Source: Sphingosinicella humi
Lineage (GTDB): Bacteria; Pseudomonadota; Alphaproteobacteria; Sphingomonadales; Sphingomonadaceae
Reading direction: 5' to 3'
Assembly: GCF_003129465.1 (NCBI RefSeq)
Contig: NZ_QFFF01000001.1
Coordinates: 868,001-932,000, forward strand
DNA length: 64,000 nt
Shown piece after piece: positions 25,959-35,705 of this stretch (positions within the stretch are counted from its first letter, which is position 1; each line of letters opens with the position of its first letter). A model generated the notes under the pieces. That model was given only the letters and a program-made list of their open reading frames with translations. It did not search any database and was not told the origin of the DNA. Position numbers and translations under genes: made by a program.

Positions 25959-25984
25959 TCCGGGGATCACGGATGGGAAGGGGG

Positions 25985-26001
25985 ACCAGCCTTGGGCTGG
26001 T
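25985..26001. terminator. Hairpin between convergent genes, possible terminator
   Basis: ACCAGCC-TTG-GGCTGGT, a perfect 7-base stem with a 3-base loop, lies 26 bases after the kynU stop. There is no T-run, so it is at best a weak or factor-assisted terminator. Confidence 0.35.
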
Positions 26002-26094
26002 GGAGAAGTAGCTGCCCTGACGGCCGGCGCTCGATCGCGATCCTCTAATCTTGCGCCACCTTACCCCTCTCCCATGTCTCCGGCGTAGGAAGGA

Positions 26095-26778
26095 TTAGAA
26101 GCTGCGTATCGCCTCTATGATCTGGGGATAGGCGCGGCCGTGGACGGCGAAGCCCATATGGCTGCAGTCGAGTTCGATCTGGCGGTCGCTCTGGCCCTCG
26201 ACGCCGCGCGCGCAGGCGGGGGCGACCATGCCATCGCGGCGGGACCACAGGGCGAGGGTGGGCACGGGCGGCTTTGCTTCGACATCCGCCTCGAGCGGCG
26301 GCGCGTCGACCGGGTGGCCGGCGATCATCTCATAGAGACGCCATGCATTGTTGGCGCGCCGGTTGCCTGAGAAGGGCGTGCCCATCGTCACGACCTTCTC
26401 GACCAGATCGGGGCGCAGCTTGGCGACTTCGCGGGCATAGAGGCCGCCAAGGCTCCAGCCGACCATGATGACGGGACGGCCGGCGCCGAACCATTCGACG
26501 CGGGCGAGGATCCGCTTCAGCGTATCGGCCCTGACGCCGGTGTTGAGGCCCATGCCCCAGCCGGATACGCGATAGCCCGCCTCGGCGAGGGCGCGCTGGA
26601 GGCCGAGCGTGGTGCGGTCGCTGGCGAGGAAGCCGGGGATGACCATCAGCCTAGGCCCGTCTATCGGTCCCCGCTCCCCTAACCGTCCGAACCCTCGCCA
26701 GACGCGCGAGGCGACCATCAGGCCTTCCCTGATCAGCAGCCTCGCGGGCGGGGCGCAGTCCTCAGAGGTATTCGCCAC
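26095..26778 (-). CDS. Alpha/beta hydrolase (lipase/PGAP1-like)
   Basis: A 227-residue hydrolase. The fold shows PRLMVIPGFLASDRTT (oxyanion region), nucleophile elbow VGWSLGGLYARE (Ser near 110), WSRRDGMVAP (Asp) and CSHMGFAVH (His). It has no signal peptide. The family takes esters or acyl groups, and no substrate can be inferred. It begins 17 bases inside the 3' end of serS, so the two probably share a transcript. Confidence 0.85.
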   Translation of the reverse strand: MANTSEDCAPPARLLIREGLMVASRVWRGFGRLGERGPIDGPRLMVIPGFLASDRTTLGLQRALAEAGYRVSGWGMGLNTGVRADTLKRILARVEWFGAGRPVIMVGWSLGGLYAREVAKLRPDLVEKVVTMGTPFSGNRRANNAWRLYEMIAGHPVDAPPLEADVEAKPPVPTLALWSRRDGMVAPACARGVEGQSDRQIELDCSHMGFAVHGRAYPQIIEAIRSF

Positions 26779-28021
26779 CCATCAGGCCCTGCAGCGCCTT
26801 GGGCAGCTTCACGCGCCCGTCCGCCTGCTGATGATTTTCGAGCAGGGGCACGAGGATGCGGGGGCTCGCCAGCGCGGTGTTGTTGAGGGTGTGGACGAAG
26901 CGCACCTTGCGCTCGCCGTCGCGCCAGCGGAGGTTCGCCCGGCGCGCCTGCCAATCGTGCAGGGTCGAGCAGCTGTGCGTCTCGCGATATTTGCCAAGGC
27001 TCGGCACCCAGCTTTCGATGTCGTTCATGCGATACTTGCCGAGGCCCATGTCGCCGGTCGAGGTTTCGACCACCTGATAGGGGATTTCGAGGTCCTTCAG
27101 CAGCATCTCGGCATTGGCGAGCAACCGCGCGTGCCATTCGGCCGAAATCGCGTCGTCATCCTCGCAGATGACGTACTGCTCCAGCTTGTAGAATTGATGG
27201 ACGCGCAGCAGCCCGCGCACGTCGCGCCCCGCGCTCCCCGCCTCGCGGCGGAAGCAGGGGGAGTAGCCGGCGTAGAGGATCGGGAGCTTGTCGGCCTCGA
27301 TGATCTCGCCCGAATGCAGGCTGGTCAGCGCGATCTCGCCGGTCCCGGCGAGATAGAGCTCGTCCTTCGGAATCTCGTAGGCTTCTTCCTCATGACCGGG
27401 GAAATGCCCGGTGGCGACGAAGGCGCTCGGCCTAGCCAGAGCCGGTACCGTCATCATCGTGAAGCCCTCGGCGGCGAGCTTCTGCTGCGCCCAGAACATC
27501 AGCGCCTGCTCCAGCAAAGCGAGGCGGCCCTTGAGGCAGTATTGGCGCGAGCCCGATACCTGGGTGATGCGGCCGAGGTCGGCCCAATCGTTCATCTCGA
27601 TCAGCGCGACATGATCACGCGGCTCGAAATCGAAGCTCGGAATCTCGCCGACCTGGCGCACGACCGTGTTGAAGGTCTCGTCCGGTCCAATCGGCGCACC
27701 GTCCCAGGGGATGCCGGGCAGGCGCAGCATCAGCGCTTCGAGCGCGCCCGACTTCTCCGCCAGCGCGGCCTCAATCTCGCCGGCGCGCGCGCCCATCTCC
27801 TTGGCCTTGGCGCCGAGCGCCGGCCGCTCCGAGGGATCCGCGGTCTTGAAGCTGGCGCTGATCTCGTTGCGCTGTCGGCGGAGGTCGTCGACCTCGGTCT
27901 TCATCGCCCGCACCTCGCCGTCGAGGGCGAGGAGCGCATCGATATCGATGTCTACATTCTTGTCGGCGATCGCCTTACGGACGGTATCGCCATTCTCGCG
28001 GATGAAATTCAGGCTCAGCAT
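26762..28021 (-). CDS. serS: Serine--tRNA ligase
   Basis: A 419-residue class II synthetase. Residues about 30-110 form the N-terminal coiled-coil arm that contacts the long variable arm of tRNA-Ser. The catalytic core has motif 2 (PCFRREAGSAGRDVRGLLRVHQF), TGDMGLGKYRMNDIESW and motif 3 (NNTALASPRILVPLLENHQ). The protein charges tRNA-Ser such as the one at 31059-31151. The start MLSLNFIREN is typical and the length is normal. Confidence 0.97.
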   Translation of the reverse strand: MLSLNFIRENGDTVRKAIADKNVDIDIDALLALDGEVRAMKTEVDDLRRQRNEISASFKTADPSERPALGAKAKEMGARAGEIEAALAEKSGALEALMLRLPGIPWDGAPIGPDETFNTVVRQVGEIPSFDFEPRDHVALIEMNDWADLGRITQVSGSRQYCLKGRLALLEQALMFWAQQKLAAEGFTMMTVPALARPSAFVATGHFPGHEEEAYEIPKDELYLAGTGEIALTSLHSGEIIEADKLPILYAGYSPCFRREAGSAGRDVRGLLRVHQFYKLEQYVICEDDDAISAEWHARLLANAEMLLKDLEIPYQVVETSTGDMGLGKYRMNDIESWVPSLGKYRETHSCSTLHDWQARRANLRWRDGERKVRFVHTLNNTALASPRILVPLLENHQQADGRVKLPKALQGLMGGEYL

Positions 28022-28039
28022 GGCGCCGCCCTAGCTTCC

Positions 28040-29866
28040 TCAATAAGCAAGCGCCAGCCCGTCGGCGCGCATCTCGCTCGACGCGCCGTAGACGCGCTCA
28101 TTGCCGTCCATCCGCCGCTCCACGCATTGATAGCGACCGAAGCCGCCGTCGGATTCGCCGATCTTCCAGCCCATCGCCGCGAGCGCCGCCGCCGTTCTAT
28201 CGGGTACGCCCGTCTCCAGCCGCAGCAGGCCGCGCGGACCGAGCGTGGGATCGTCCTCGCCCATCGCCTGCGACGAGCCTTCATGATGCCAGCGCGGCGA
28301 ATCTCCGGCCGCCTGGGCGTCGAGGCCATAATCGGTCCGATTGATGATGATCTGCGCTTGGCCCTGCGGCTGCATGTCGCCGCCCATGACGCCGAAGGAC
28401 AGCCACGGCTGATCGCCCTTGGTCGCGAAGCCGGGGATGATGGTCTGGAAAGGGCGCTTGCCCGGCGCATAGATGTTGGGGTGGCCGTCCACCGTCGTGA
28501 AGAGCTGGCCGCGGTCTTGGAACATGAAGCCGAGCCCGTCGGCGACGAGGCCGGAGCCCATGCCGCGGAAGTTGGACTGGATCATCGACACCATCATCCC
28601 GTCCCTATCGGCGACCGAGAAATAGGTGGTGTCGCCCCGCGACGGCGCGTCGCCTGGCCGTATCTTGTCGTTGATTCGGTCCGGCCGGATCAGCTTCGCC
28701 CGTTGGGCTGCATAGGCCTTGGACACCAGCCAGTCGGCGGGCACGTCCACCAGGTCTGGATCGGCATAGTAGCGGGCGCGATCCTCATAGGCGAGCCGCT
28801 TCGCCTCCGCCTGGAGATGGATCGAGAGCGGCGACTGGAAGCCCGCGCCCTTCAGATCGAAATGCTCCAGAATGTTGAGCATCTGGAGAGTCGCCAGGCC
28901 CTGCGTGTTCTCGCCAATCGCATGGACGCGGACGCCGCGATAGTCGGTCGAATAGGGCTGGGTCCATTTGGACTGATGGGCGGCGAGATCGGCATAAGAG
29001 AGCCAGCCGCCGATGCGCTTGAAATAGGCGTCGATGGCGCGGGCGATGTCGCCTTCGTAGAAGGCATCGCGGCCGCCCTCGGCGATCATGCGGTAGGTGC
29101 GGGCGAGGTCCGGGTTCCGGAAGATCTCGCCCACCCCTGGCGTCTCGCCGCCGGGTGCGAACGTGGCGCGGGCATTGTCGAGCTCCTCGATGCCCATGCC
29201 GGGCCGTGCGAAGTTCGTCATGCCGCGCCGAATATAATAAGCGACCACCGCCGGCACCGGCACGCCGCCCTCGGCATAGGCGATGGCGGGCTCGAACAGC
29301 TCGGCCCATTTGAGCTTTCCGTATTTGCCGTGGAGCGTCCACCACATGTCGACCGTGCCGGGCACCGACACCGGCAGCGCGCCATAGGGCGGGATGAAGC
29401 CGTTCCTGAGGCGACTCCGCACCGCCTCAAGAGTTAGCGAGCGGGGCGAGCGACCCGAGCCGGAGATGCCGACGACCTTGGCGGCCTTCGGGTCCCACAG
29501 CATCGCATAGCCGTCGCCGCCGATGCCGCAGGCGGTGGGCTCCAGGAAGCCGAGGCAGGCGTTGATCGCGATCGCCGCGTCGACCGCCGAGCCGCCCTTC
29601 CTCAAGATGTCGATGCCGGCCAGGGTCGCCAGCGGGTGCGACGTGCCCGCCGCGCCCGATCGGCCGAACACTTCGGAGCGGGTACCGAAGCTGGCGCCCA
29701 CCGGCCTGTCGCCCGCCTCGACATCGGACCGCTCCCAGCGATCGACGCCGGGTGGCTGAAAACCGGGAAAGGGCTCGGCCTCGGTTTGCGCCTTGGCGGT
29801 TTCCGTAAGCGAAAGTCCCACCGCGGCGGCCGGCAACGCGGCCAGAAATTCCCGTCTCTCCATCAT
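28040..29866 (-). CDS. ggt: Gamma-glutamyltransferase with Tat-type signal
   Basis: A 608-residue Ntn-hydrolase precursor. It begins MMERREFLAALPAAAVGLSL, with the RREFL twin-arginine motif, so export through Tat is likely. The self-cleavage and nucleophile Thr is about residue 413 in GDTTYFSVADRDG. Other family blocks are GGSAVDAAIAINACLGFLEP, HAIGENTQGLATLQMLNIL and GSGLVADGLGFMFQDRG. GGT splits glutathione and other gamma-glutamyl compounds in the periplasm. The start is preceded by ggggaggac. It is divergent from the permease at 29994. Confidence 0.93.
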   Translation of the reverse strand: MMERREFLAALPAAAVGLSLTETAKAQTEAEPFPGFQPPGVDRWERSDVEAGDRPVGASFGTRSEVFGRSGAAGTSHPLATLAGIDILRKGGSAVDAAIAINACLGFLEPTACGIGGDGYAMLWDPKAAKVVGISGSGRSPRSLTLEAVRSRLRNGFIPPYGALPVSVPGTVDMWWTLHGKYGKLKWAELFEPAIAYAEGGVPVPAVVAYYIRRGMTNFARPGMGIEELDNARATFAPGGETPGVGEIFRNPDLARTYRMIAEGGRDAFYEGDIARAIDAYFKRIGGWLSYADLAAHQSKWTQPYSTDYRGVRVHAIGENTQGLATLQMLNILEHFDLKGAGFQSPLSIHLQAEAKRLAYEDRARYYADPDLVDVPADWLVSKAYAAQRAKLIRPDRINDKIRPGDAPSRGDTTYFSVADRDGMMVSMIQSNFRGMGSGLVADGLGFMFQDRGQLFTTVDGHPNIYAPGKRPFQTIIPGFATKGDQPWLSFGVMGGDMQPQGQAQIIINRTDYGLDAQAAGDSPRWHHEGSSQAMGEDDPTLGPRGLLRLETGVPDRTAAALAAMGWKIGESDGGFGRYQCVERRMDGNERVYGASSEMRADGLALAY

Positions 29867-29993
29867 GTCCTCCCCGGCTCGTTCCCCTCTCTATAACGCG
29901 CGATGAAGCATCCGCCAGTCGCCGGCCAGTCATTGAAATTGACCGGCCGAGGGCCCAGTCCCTAAGAACGAGCATCTGTCAGGGAGGAAGCGG

Positions 29994-31091
29994 TTGAGGT
30001 TGATGCCTGTCCGCATCGCGCAGGTGATTACCGGCACGGCGCTCGGAATGGCGCTGCTCTATTTCCTCGGGAGCATCCTGATCCCCTTCGTCATCGCCTT
30101 CGTCCTGGCGGTGCTGGTGGATGCCTTCGTCCGCTCGATCGTGCGGCGCTGGCCGAAGGCGCCCGGCTGGGCCGTGGCGACCTTGGCCGGCGCCGTCATC
30201 GGGATCGGCGCCTTCACTGCCTTTTATGTGATCGCACAGGGCGCGGTGGAGATGGTCCAGCAGGCCCCTGCCCTCGCCGCCCGGCTGGAACAGCTGGTGC
30301 ACGACGCCGGGCAGTCTTTCGGCCTGGAAAAGCCGCTGCACCTCAGCACCCTGGTCGGCAGCGTCAGCGTTCCGCAGCTGGCGGGGGACGCGCTGCAGGG
30401 CGCGCAGGACATTCTCTCCGGCGTCTTCCTGATGATCGTCTATTTCGGTTTCATGCTGGCCTCGCGTCCGCGGCTCGCCACCAAGGTTCGCGCCATCGCC
30501 GCTTCGTCGGACCGCGCCGAGGCGATCAAGTCGGGCATGACCCGCATCGCGACGGACATCGAGACCTATGTGTGGGTGCAGACCTTGACCGGCATCATGC
30601 TGGCGGGCGCGTCGGGCGCGGTGATGGTCGGCGTCGGCCTCGACAATGCCCTCTTCTGGACCGTCGTCCTGTTCCTGCTGTCCTACATCCCGATCATCGG
30701 CGTCACCGTCGGATCGGTGGCTCCGGCCCTGTTCACCCTGCTCCAGTTTCCGACGGTGTGGCAGGCCGCCGTGGTGTTCGCCGGGATCCAGCTCGCCGCC
30801 TTCGTCGTCGGCAACCTCATCTATCCGCGTATGCAGGCCGAGACGCAGAATATCGATCCCGTCGCGACGATCCTGGCCCTGTCCTTCTGGGGATTCCTCT
30901 GGGGCGTGCCGGGCGCCTTCCTGGCGGTGCCGCTTACCCTGATGCTGATGATGGTCTGCGCCGAATTCGACAGCACGCGGTGGGTGGCCGTCCTGCTCTC
31001 CAACGACGGCCGCCTGCCGGAACCGCCCCCTTCCCGGCGACTGGCTGAACAAGAAGGATGGCGGAGACGGAGGGATTCGAACCCTCGGTAG
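29994..31091 (+). CDS. AI-2E family transporter (PerM-like)
   Basis: A 365-residue inner-membrane protein with about seven hydrophobic segments, among them LIPFVIAFVLAVLVDAF, WAVATLAGAVIGIGAF, VLFLLSYIPIIGVTVG and FWGFLWGVPGAFLAVPLTLML, which are typical of the PF01594 family. Members export AI-2 or act in Na+/H+ antiport. The TTG at 29994 is chosen because gggaggaagcgg lies just before it; an ATG three codons later is the alternative. The frame ends in WRRRRDSNPR, which is antisense tRNA sequence: the last 33 bases overlap the tRNA-Ser gene. The true C-terminus therefore lies in the tRNA or in-frame sequence before it. Confidence 0.88.
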   Translation: MRLMPVRIAQVITGTALGMALLYFLGSILIPFVIAFVLAVLVDAFVRSIVRRWPKAPGWAVATLAGAVIGIGAFTAFYVIAQGAVEMVQQAPALAARLEQLVHDAGQSFGLEKPLHLSTLVGSVSVPQLAGDALQGAQDILSGVFLMIVYFGFMLASRPRLATKVRAIAASSDRAEAIKSGMTRIATDIETYVWVQTLTGIMLAGASGAVMVGVGLDNALFWTVVLFLLSYIPIIGVTVGSVAPALFTLLQFPTVWQAAVVFAGIQLAAFVVGNLIYPRMQAETQNIDPVATILALSFWGFLWGVPGAFLAVPLTLMLMMVCAEFDSTRWVAVLLSNDGRLPEPPPSRRLAEQEGWRRRRDSNPR

Positions 31092-31151
31092 GGAATTTAT
31101 CCCTACGGCGGTTTAGCAAACCGCTGGTTTCAGCCACTCACCCACGTCTCC
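31059..31151 (-). tRNA. tRNA-Ser (anticodon GCT)
   Basis: A 93-nt gene including an encoded CCA. Read leftward it starts GGAGACGTGGGTGAGTGG and ends CGTCTCCGCCA. The acceptor arms GGAGACG and CGTCTCC pair. The anticodon loop is TTGCTAA between GCGGT and ACCGC, giving GCT, which reads AGC and AGU. A long variable arm (TAGGGATAAATTCCCTA) confirms class II, and the T arm is AGGGTTCGAATCCCT. Confidence 0.96.
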
Positions 31152-31316
31152 GCAAAGCGCTGAACGGCGGGCTATAGCGGCGGCATTCACACTGTTCAAC
31201 CAATCAAAAGACAACCGTTCCGGCGCGCTATCGACTCGGCTCATCGTCCGTTCATTGCGGCGCAAGGCTAGAACGGGTTAACTAAGCCGCAGCGAGGGCC
31301 CGGGGGAACGCGTATC

Positions 31317-32102
31317 ATGTTCAAAGCCGCATTTGTGAAACTGCTCGCCGCAGGCCTTGCCCTGTCGGCCGCGCCGGCGATCGCACAGATCACTGAGATC
31401 GACCCCAACAACGCCGGCCAGTATCAGGCGCCGGCGGAGCAGGGCTACACCGATCCCTATGCGGCCGATCCCTATGCCACCGACCCGAATGGCTTCGCCC
31501 CCGCCGACGATCCCTATCAGCCGGTCGACCCCGGCACCGATGAGAACTGGGAGGCTGCGCCCGCAGCCCCCATGGCGACGGCGCCGGTCCCCGCTCCCCA
31601 GGCGAATGCCGCGGCCGGCCAGACCATCCCGCGCGAGGACATCTTCACCGCCGCCGAAGACGTTTTCGGCAAGGGCACCGAGGGCCTCGCCGGCATCATC
31701 GAGAATATCCTGCGCGACCAGGGCGAACCCGTCGCCTATATCAAGGGGCAGGAGGCAGGCGGCGCCTTCGTCTTCGGCGTCCGCTACGGTTCGGGGACCA
31801 TGCACCATCAGGTCGAGGGCGACCGCCTCGTCTACTGGACCGGGCCGTCGCTCGGCTTCGATTTCGGGGCCGATGCCAGCAAGGTCTTCGTGCTGGTCTA
31901 CAACCTCTACGACAGCCAGAACCTCTTCAAGCGCTATCCGGGCGCCGAGGGCAATGCCTATGTCCTGGGCGGCTTCACCGCGAGTTATCATCGCAGCGGC
32001 GACGTCGTCCTGATCCCGGTGCGCCTGGGCGTCGGCCTGAGGTTGGGCGTCAATGCCGGCTATATGAACTTCACCGAAAAGACCCGCTGGCTGCCCTTCT
32101 GA
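31317..32102 (+). CDS. DUF1134 family secreted protein
   Basis: A 261-residue protein with a signal peptide (LLAAGLALSAAPAIAQ). A low-complexity Pro/Ala/Tyr/Asp-rich part (about 25-105, with ADPYATDPNGF) is followed by the DUF1134 domain: FGKGTEGLAGIIENILRDQG, FVFGVRYGSGTMHHQVEG, YWTGPSLGFDFGADASKVFV and GVGLRLGVNAGYMNFTEKTRWLPF. The whole domain is strongly conserved in alphaproteobacteria. The function is unknown. The Tyr/Asp-rich linker is the variable part. Confidence 0.9.
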   Translation: MFKAAFVKLLAAGLALSAAPAIAQITEIDPNNAGQYQAPAEQGYTDPYAADPYATDPNGFAPADDPYQPVDPGTDENWEAAPAAPMATAPVPAPQANAAAGQTIPREDIFTAAEDVFGKGTEGLAGIIENILRDQGEPVAYIKGQEAGGAFVFGVRYGSGTMHHQVEGDRLVYWTGPSLGFDFGADASKVFVLVYNLYDSQNLFKRYPGAEGNAYVLGGFTASYHRSGDVVLIPVRLGVGLRLGVNAGYMNFTEKTRWLPF

Positions 32103-32105
32103 GGC

Positions 32106-33158
32106 TCAGGCCGCGACGCCCGCGAAGCGCCAGGGCAGGGTCTCGCCGGCGTGGAAGGGCACCAGGCTGCTTCCGGCGGCGGCGAGCGCGTCCGGAACCT
32201 CTGACGGCACCCGCTCCAGGACCACGCGGCCCTCGTTGAGCGGCAGCCCGTAGAAGCGCGGGCCATTCTCCGAGGCGAAGGCCTCGAGCCGGTCGAGCGC
32301 GCCTTCCTCCTCGAACACCCCCGCGTAGGATTCGAGTGCGAAGGGCGCATTGAAGATGCCGGCGCAGCCGCAGGCGGCCTCCTTGCGCTCCACCGCGTGC
32401 GGCGCGCTGTCGGTCCCCAGGAAGAATTTCGGCGATCCCGACGTGGCGGCGCGGCGGACGGCGAGACGATGCTGCTCGCGCTTCGCGACGGGAAGGCAGT
32501 AGGCGTGGGGCCTCAAGCCCCCGGCGAACAGCGCGTTGCGGTTGATGATGAGATGCTGGGGCGTGACCGTCGCCGCGACGTTGGGGCCCGCTGCTTCGAC
32601 GAAAGCGACGCCTTCGGCGGTCGTGATATGCTCGAACACGACCTTCAGCTCCGGCAGGTCGCTGACGAGCTTCGAGAGCACCCGCTCGATGAACACGGCC
32701 TCGCGGTCGAAGATGTCGATGTCGGGATCGGTCACTTCGCCGTGGACGAGAAGCGGCATGCCGATGCGCTGCATCGCCTCCAGCGCCGGATAAAGGGTCC
32801 GCACGTCCGTCACGCCGTGGGCGGCGTTGGTGGTGGCATGAGCCGGATACAGCTTGGCGGCGGTGAAGACGCCTTCGCCAAAGCCGCGCTCGATCTCGGC
32901 CGCGTCGGCATGATCGACCAGGTAACAGGTCATCAGCGGCGTGAAGTCGCTGCCTTCAGGAAGCGCCGCCAGGATGCGCTCGCGATAGGCGACCGCGTCG
33001 GCGACGCTGATCACCGGCGGCACGAGGTTCGGCATCACGATCGCGCGGCCGAACTGGCGCGCGGTGTAGGGCGCCACCGCCTTCAGCATCTCGCCGTCGC
33101 GAAGGTGAACATGCCAGTCATCGGGGCGGCGAAGGGTGAGGCGGGCGGTTTGAGTCAT
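32106..33158 (-). CDS. pyrC: Dihydroorotase (class II)
   Basis: A 350-residue metalloenzyme of pyrimidine synthesis that closes carbamoyl-aspartate to dihydroorotate. The metal-binding WHVHLRDG (His16, His18) is at the N-terminus. Then come AVVMPNL-like [10 protein letters not shown], the Lys expected to be carboxylated in [50 protein letters not shown] and [25 protein letters not shown]. These are specific to the class II (PyrC) type. Stops 4 bases past the end of the convergent DUF1134 gene. Confidence 0.95.
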   Translation of the reverse strand: MTQTARLTLRRPDDWHVHLRDGEMLKAVAPYTARQFGRAIVMPNLVPPVISVADAVAYRERILAALPEGSDFTPLMTCYLVDHADAAEIERGFGEGVFTAAKLYPAHATTNAAHGVTDVRTLYPALEAMQRIGMPLLVHGEVTDPDIDIFDREAVFIERVLSKLVSDLPELKVVFEHITTAEGVAFVEAAGPNVAATVTPQHLIINRNALFAGGLRPHAYCLPVAKREQHRLAVRRAATSGSPKFFLGTDSAPHAVERKEAACGCAGIFNAPFALESYAGVFEEEGALDRLEAFASENGPRFYGLPLNEGRVVLERVPSEVPDALAAAGSSLVPFHAGETLPWRFAGVAA

Positions 33159-33222
33159 GTGATGCAGCGCAATCGGTCACGAGCGGTTTGGAAATCGGGT
33201 GGAGACCCCCTAACTCGTCTTC

Positions 33223-33981
33223 ATGCCAGCGACCACCCTCATCGACCGCGCCCTTCTCCGTATCTCGGGTGAAGACATCCGCGGATTTCTCCAAGGCCTC
33301 GTCACCAACGACGTAAATCGGCTCGCCCCGGACAGACCGCTCTGGGCCGGGCTGCTGACGGCACAGGGCAAGGCGCTGTTCGACTTCATCCTGTGGGCGG
33401 ACGGCGATGACGTGCTGATCGACTGCGAGGCCGAGCAGCTCGAGCCGCTTCGCAAACGCCTCCTCCTCTACCGCCTCCGCCGGCCGATCGCGATTGAGCG
33501 GGACGAGAGCCTGGCGGTGCACTGGTCGCTCGGTTCCCCGGCTGAGGGCAGGGTCGAGTCCGGCACTGGCCCGCGGCTTTCGCCTGTGCACGATCCTCGC
33601 CTTGCCGAGCTCGGCCATCGCTGGCTCGCGCCTGCCGATGATCCCGCCGAAGGCTGGCTCGAACACCGCCTCTCGCTCGGCGTCACCGAGAGCGTGGCGG
33701 AGCTGGGCTCCGACAAGACGCTCTGGCTCGAATGCAACGCCGGCGAGCTGAACGGCGTCAGCTTCGCCAAGGGCTGCTATGTCGGACAGGAAAACACGGC
33801 GCGCATGAACTACCGCAACAAGGTCAACCGCCGCCTCGTCGTCGTTCCCGCCGATGCGGCCGGAGAGCGCACTCGTATCCACTATCCGGACCTCGGCCTA
33901 GCGGTCGAGCATCGCCGGGTCGACGACCTCGGAGATGCCATCATTCCCGGCTGGCTAGGGGCCTCGCTTCAGCCCGCCTGA
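33223..33981 (+). CDS. ygfZ: YgfZ/GcvT domain protein (folate-dependent Fe-S maintenance)
   Basis: A 252-residue protein of the YgfZ/IBA57 group. The GcvT-like N-terminus (ALLRISGEDIRGFLQGLVTNDV) leads to the signature KGCYVGQENTARM, which contains the catalytic Cys motif of YgfZ. The family helps assembly or repair of [4Fe-4S] enzymes using tetrahydrofolate. An aconitase (36836-39520), a typical client, lies 3 kb downstream. Divergent from pyrC. Confidence 0.9.
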   Translation: MPATTLIDRALLRISGEDIRGFLQGLVTNDVNRLAPDRPLWAGLLTAQGKALFDFILWADGDDVLIDCEAEQLEPLRKRLLLYRLRRPIAIERDESLAVHWSLGSPAEGRVESGTGPRLSPVHDPRLAELGHRWLAPADDPAEGWLEHRLSLGVTESVAELGSDKTLWLECNAGELNGVSFAKGCYVGQENTARMNYRNKVNRRLVVVPADAAGERTRIHYPDLGLAVEHRRVDDLGDAIIPGWLGASLQPA

Positions 33982-34037
33982 CTTGCTTCGGAGCGTCTCG
34001 GCCGTCACAAGGACGCCCCCGCAGAACGGAGTCTCCC

Positions 34038-35705
34038 ATGATGTCTCGAACCCTGCTCGCCCTTCTCGCGCTGACGACCGCAGCCGCCTGCGTGCAAGCC
34101 GACGCGGCGGACACGCCGATCGACGCCGCCAGAATCGAGGAAGCGGTCAAGATCCTGGGGTCGGACGAGTTCGGCGGTCGTGCGCCGGGAACACCGGGCG
34201 AGGAGCGGACGGTCGCGTATCTCGTCTCCCAATCCCAGGAGATCGGGCTCGAGCCCGGCGGGGAGAATGGCGGCTGGACCCAGCGCGTAGACCTCCTTCA
34301 CACGCAACTCGGCGAACCGGAGGAATTGTCCGTCACGGTGGGCGACAACGAAGTGCCGTGGACCTTCGCGGAAGACATTTACGTCAGCACTCTGCAACCG
34401 GTCGATCGCACCGCCATCGACAATGCCGAAATGGTGTTCGTCGGCTATGGCGTCGATGCGCCGGAGCGGCAGTGGGACGATTTCGGCGACGTCGATCTCA
34501 AGGGCAAGGTCGCCGTCTTCCTGGTCAACGATCCGGATTTCGAGGCGAAGGAGGGCGATCCCGTCGCCGGCAAATTCTCCGGCCAGGCGATGACCTATTA
34601 TGGCCGCTGGAGCTACAAGTTCGAGGAAGCGGACCGGCGGGGCGCGATCGGCGCCCTCGTCGTCCATGACACGCCGGGCGCGGGCTATGGTTGGAGCACG
34701 GTGATCTCCGGCGGCGGCGAGAATTACGGTCTCGTCCGCGCGCCCGAGGACGTCACCAGCCTGAAGCTCCAGGGATGGATCAGCGGCGAGGCGGCGGCCG
34801 ACCTCTTCAAGCGTGCCGGCCTCGATCTCGCCGCCGAACGCACCCGCGCCCGCACCGACGCCTTCACCGCCGTTCCGCTCAAAGATGCGACCTTCTCCGC
34901 CGCCTTCCCGGTGAAGCAGCAGGTGGTCCAGAGCCGCAACGTGCTCGCCCGCATTCCCGGCGCCAAGCGGCCCGACGAGACGGTGATGATCGCCGCGCAT
35001 TGGGACGCCTATGGCATCGGCGCGCCGGATGCTGAGGGCCGCACGGTCCGCGCCGGCGCCAATGACGACGGCATCGGCCTTGCCGCGATGTTTGAGATCG
35101 CCCGCGCCTTCAAGGCGGGGCCGCAGCCCGACCGGTCGGTCGTGTTCGCCGCCTGGACGGCCGAGGAGCGCGGCCTGCTCGGCTCGGAATATTATGCGCT
35201 GAACCCGATCTATCCGTTGGAAAAGACGGTGGCCAACCTCACCGTCGACGTGCTGCAGACCGCCGGCCTGGCGCGCGACGTAATCCTGATCGGCGAAGGC
35301 CAGAACAGCCTGGAGGACGATCTCGGCCGCTTCGCCAAGGCGCAGGGCCGGACGGTGACCCCCGACTCGGCGCCGGAACGCGGCCTATTCTACCGCGCCG
35401 ACCATTTCTCGCTCGCCAAGCGCGGCGTCCCCGTGCTGCTGATGATGGGTCTGGGCGGCGGTGCCGACCTGGTCGAGGGCGGCCGGGAGGCCGGCGAAGC
35501 CTGGGTCGCGGATTATACCAAGAACCGCTACCACACGCCCGGCGACCGCTGGGACGAGACCTGGAATCTCGCCGGCGCGGTCCAGGACATCGACCTCGTC
35601 TGGGACATGGCGCGCGATCTCGCCTTCTCCGACCGTTGGCCGACCTGGAAGGACGGTTCGGAGTTCAAGGAAGTGCGGCAGAAGAGCGCCGAGGCGCGGC
35701 GCTAG
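34038..35705 (+). CDS. M28 family metallopeptidase, secreted
   Basis: A 555-residue peptidase with an N-terminal signal (LLALLALTTAAACVQA; the Cys makes a lipoprotein possible but the lipobox is poor). A protease-associated (PA) insert is likely at about 130-270. The zinc site has IAAHWDAYG, GANDDGIGLAAMFEIARAF, WTAEERGLLGSEYYA and FYRADHFSLAKRGVPVLLMM, as in M28 aminopeptidases. The open frame extends upstream into ygfZ; the ATG at 34038 is chosen for the signal peptide. Confidence 0.9.
   Translation: MMSRTLLALLALTTAAACVQADAADTPIDAARIEEAVKILGSDEFGGRAPGTPGEERTVAYLVSQSQEIGLEPGGENGGWTQRVDLLHTQLGEPEELSVTVGDNEVPWTFAEDIYVSTLQPVDRTAIDNAEMVFVGYGVDAPERQWDDFGDVDLKGKVAVFLVNDPDFEAKEGDPVAGKFSGQAMTYYGRWSYKFEEADRRGAIGALVVHDTPGAGYGWSTVISGGGENYGLVRAPEDVTSLKLQGWISGEAAADLFKRAGLDLAAERTRARTDAFTAVPLKDATFSAAFPVKQQVVQSRNVLARIPGAKRPDETVMIAAHWDAYGIGAPDAEGRTVRAGANDDGIGLAAMFEIARAFKAGPQPDRSVVFAAWTAEERGLLGSEYYALNPIYPLEKTVANLTVDVLQTAGLARDVILIGEGQNSLEDDLGRFAKAQGRTVTPDSAPERGLFYRADHFSLAKRGVPVLLMMGLGGGADLVEGGREAGEAWVADYTKNRYHTPGDRWDETWNLAGAVQDIDLVWDMARDLAFSDRWPTWKDGSEFKEVRQKSAEARR

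Noticed and set aside
24444-25970. 508-aa open frame on the minus strand opposite kynU
   Set aside because: Shadow of kynureninase, whose PLP Lys motif and length are normal.
26609-29437. 942-aa open frame on the plus strand across serS and ggt
   Set aside because: It is antisense to two genes with complete catalytic motifs and is composed of typical shadow sequence.
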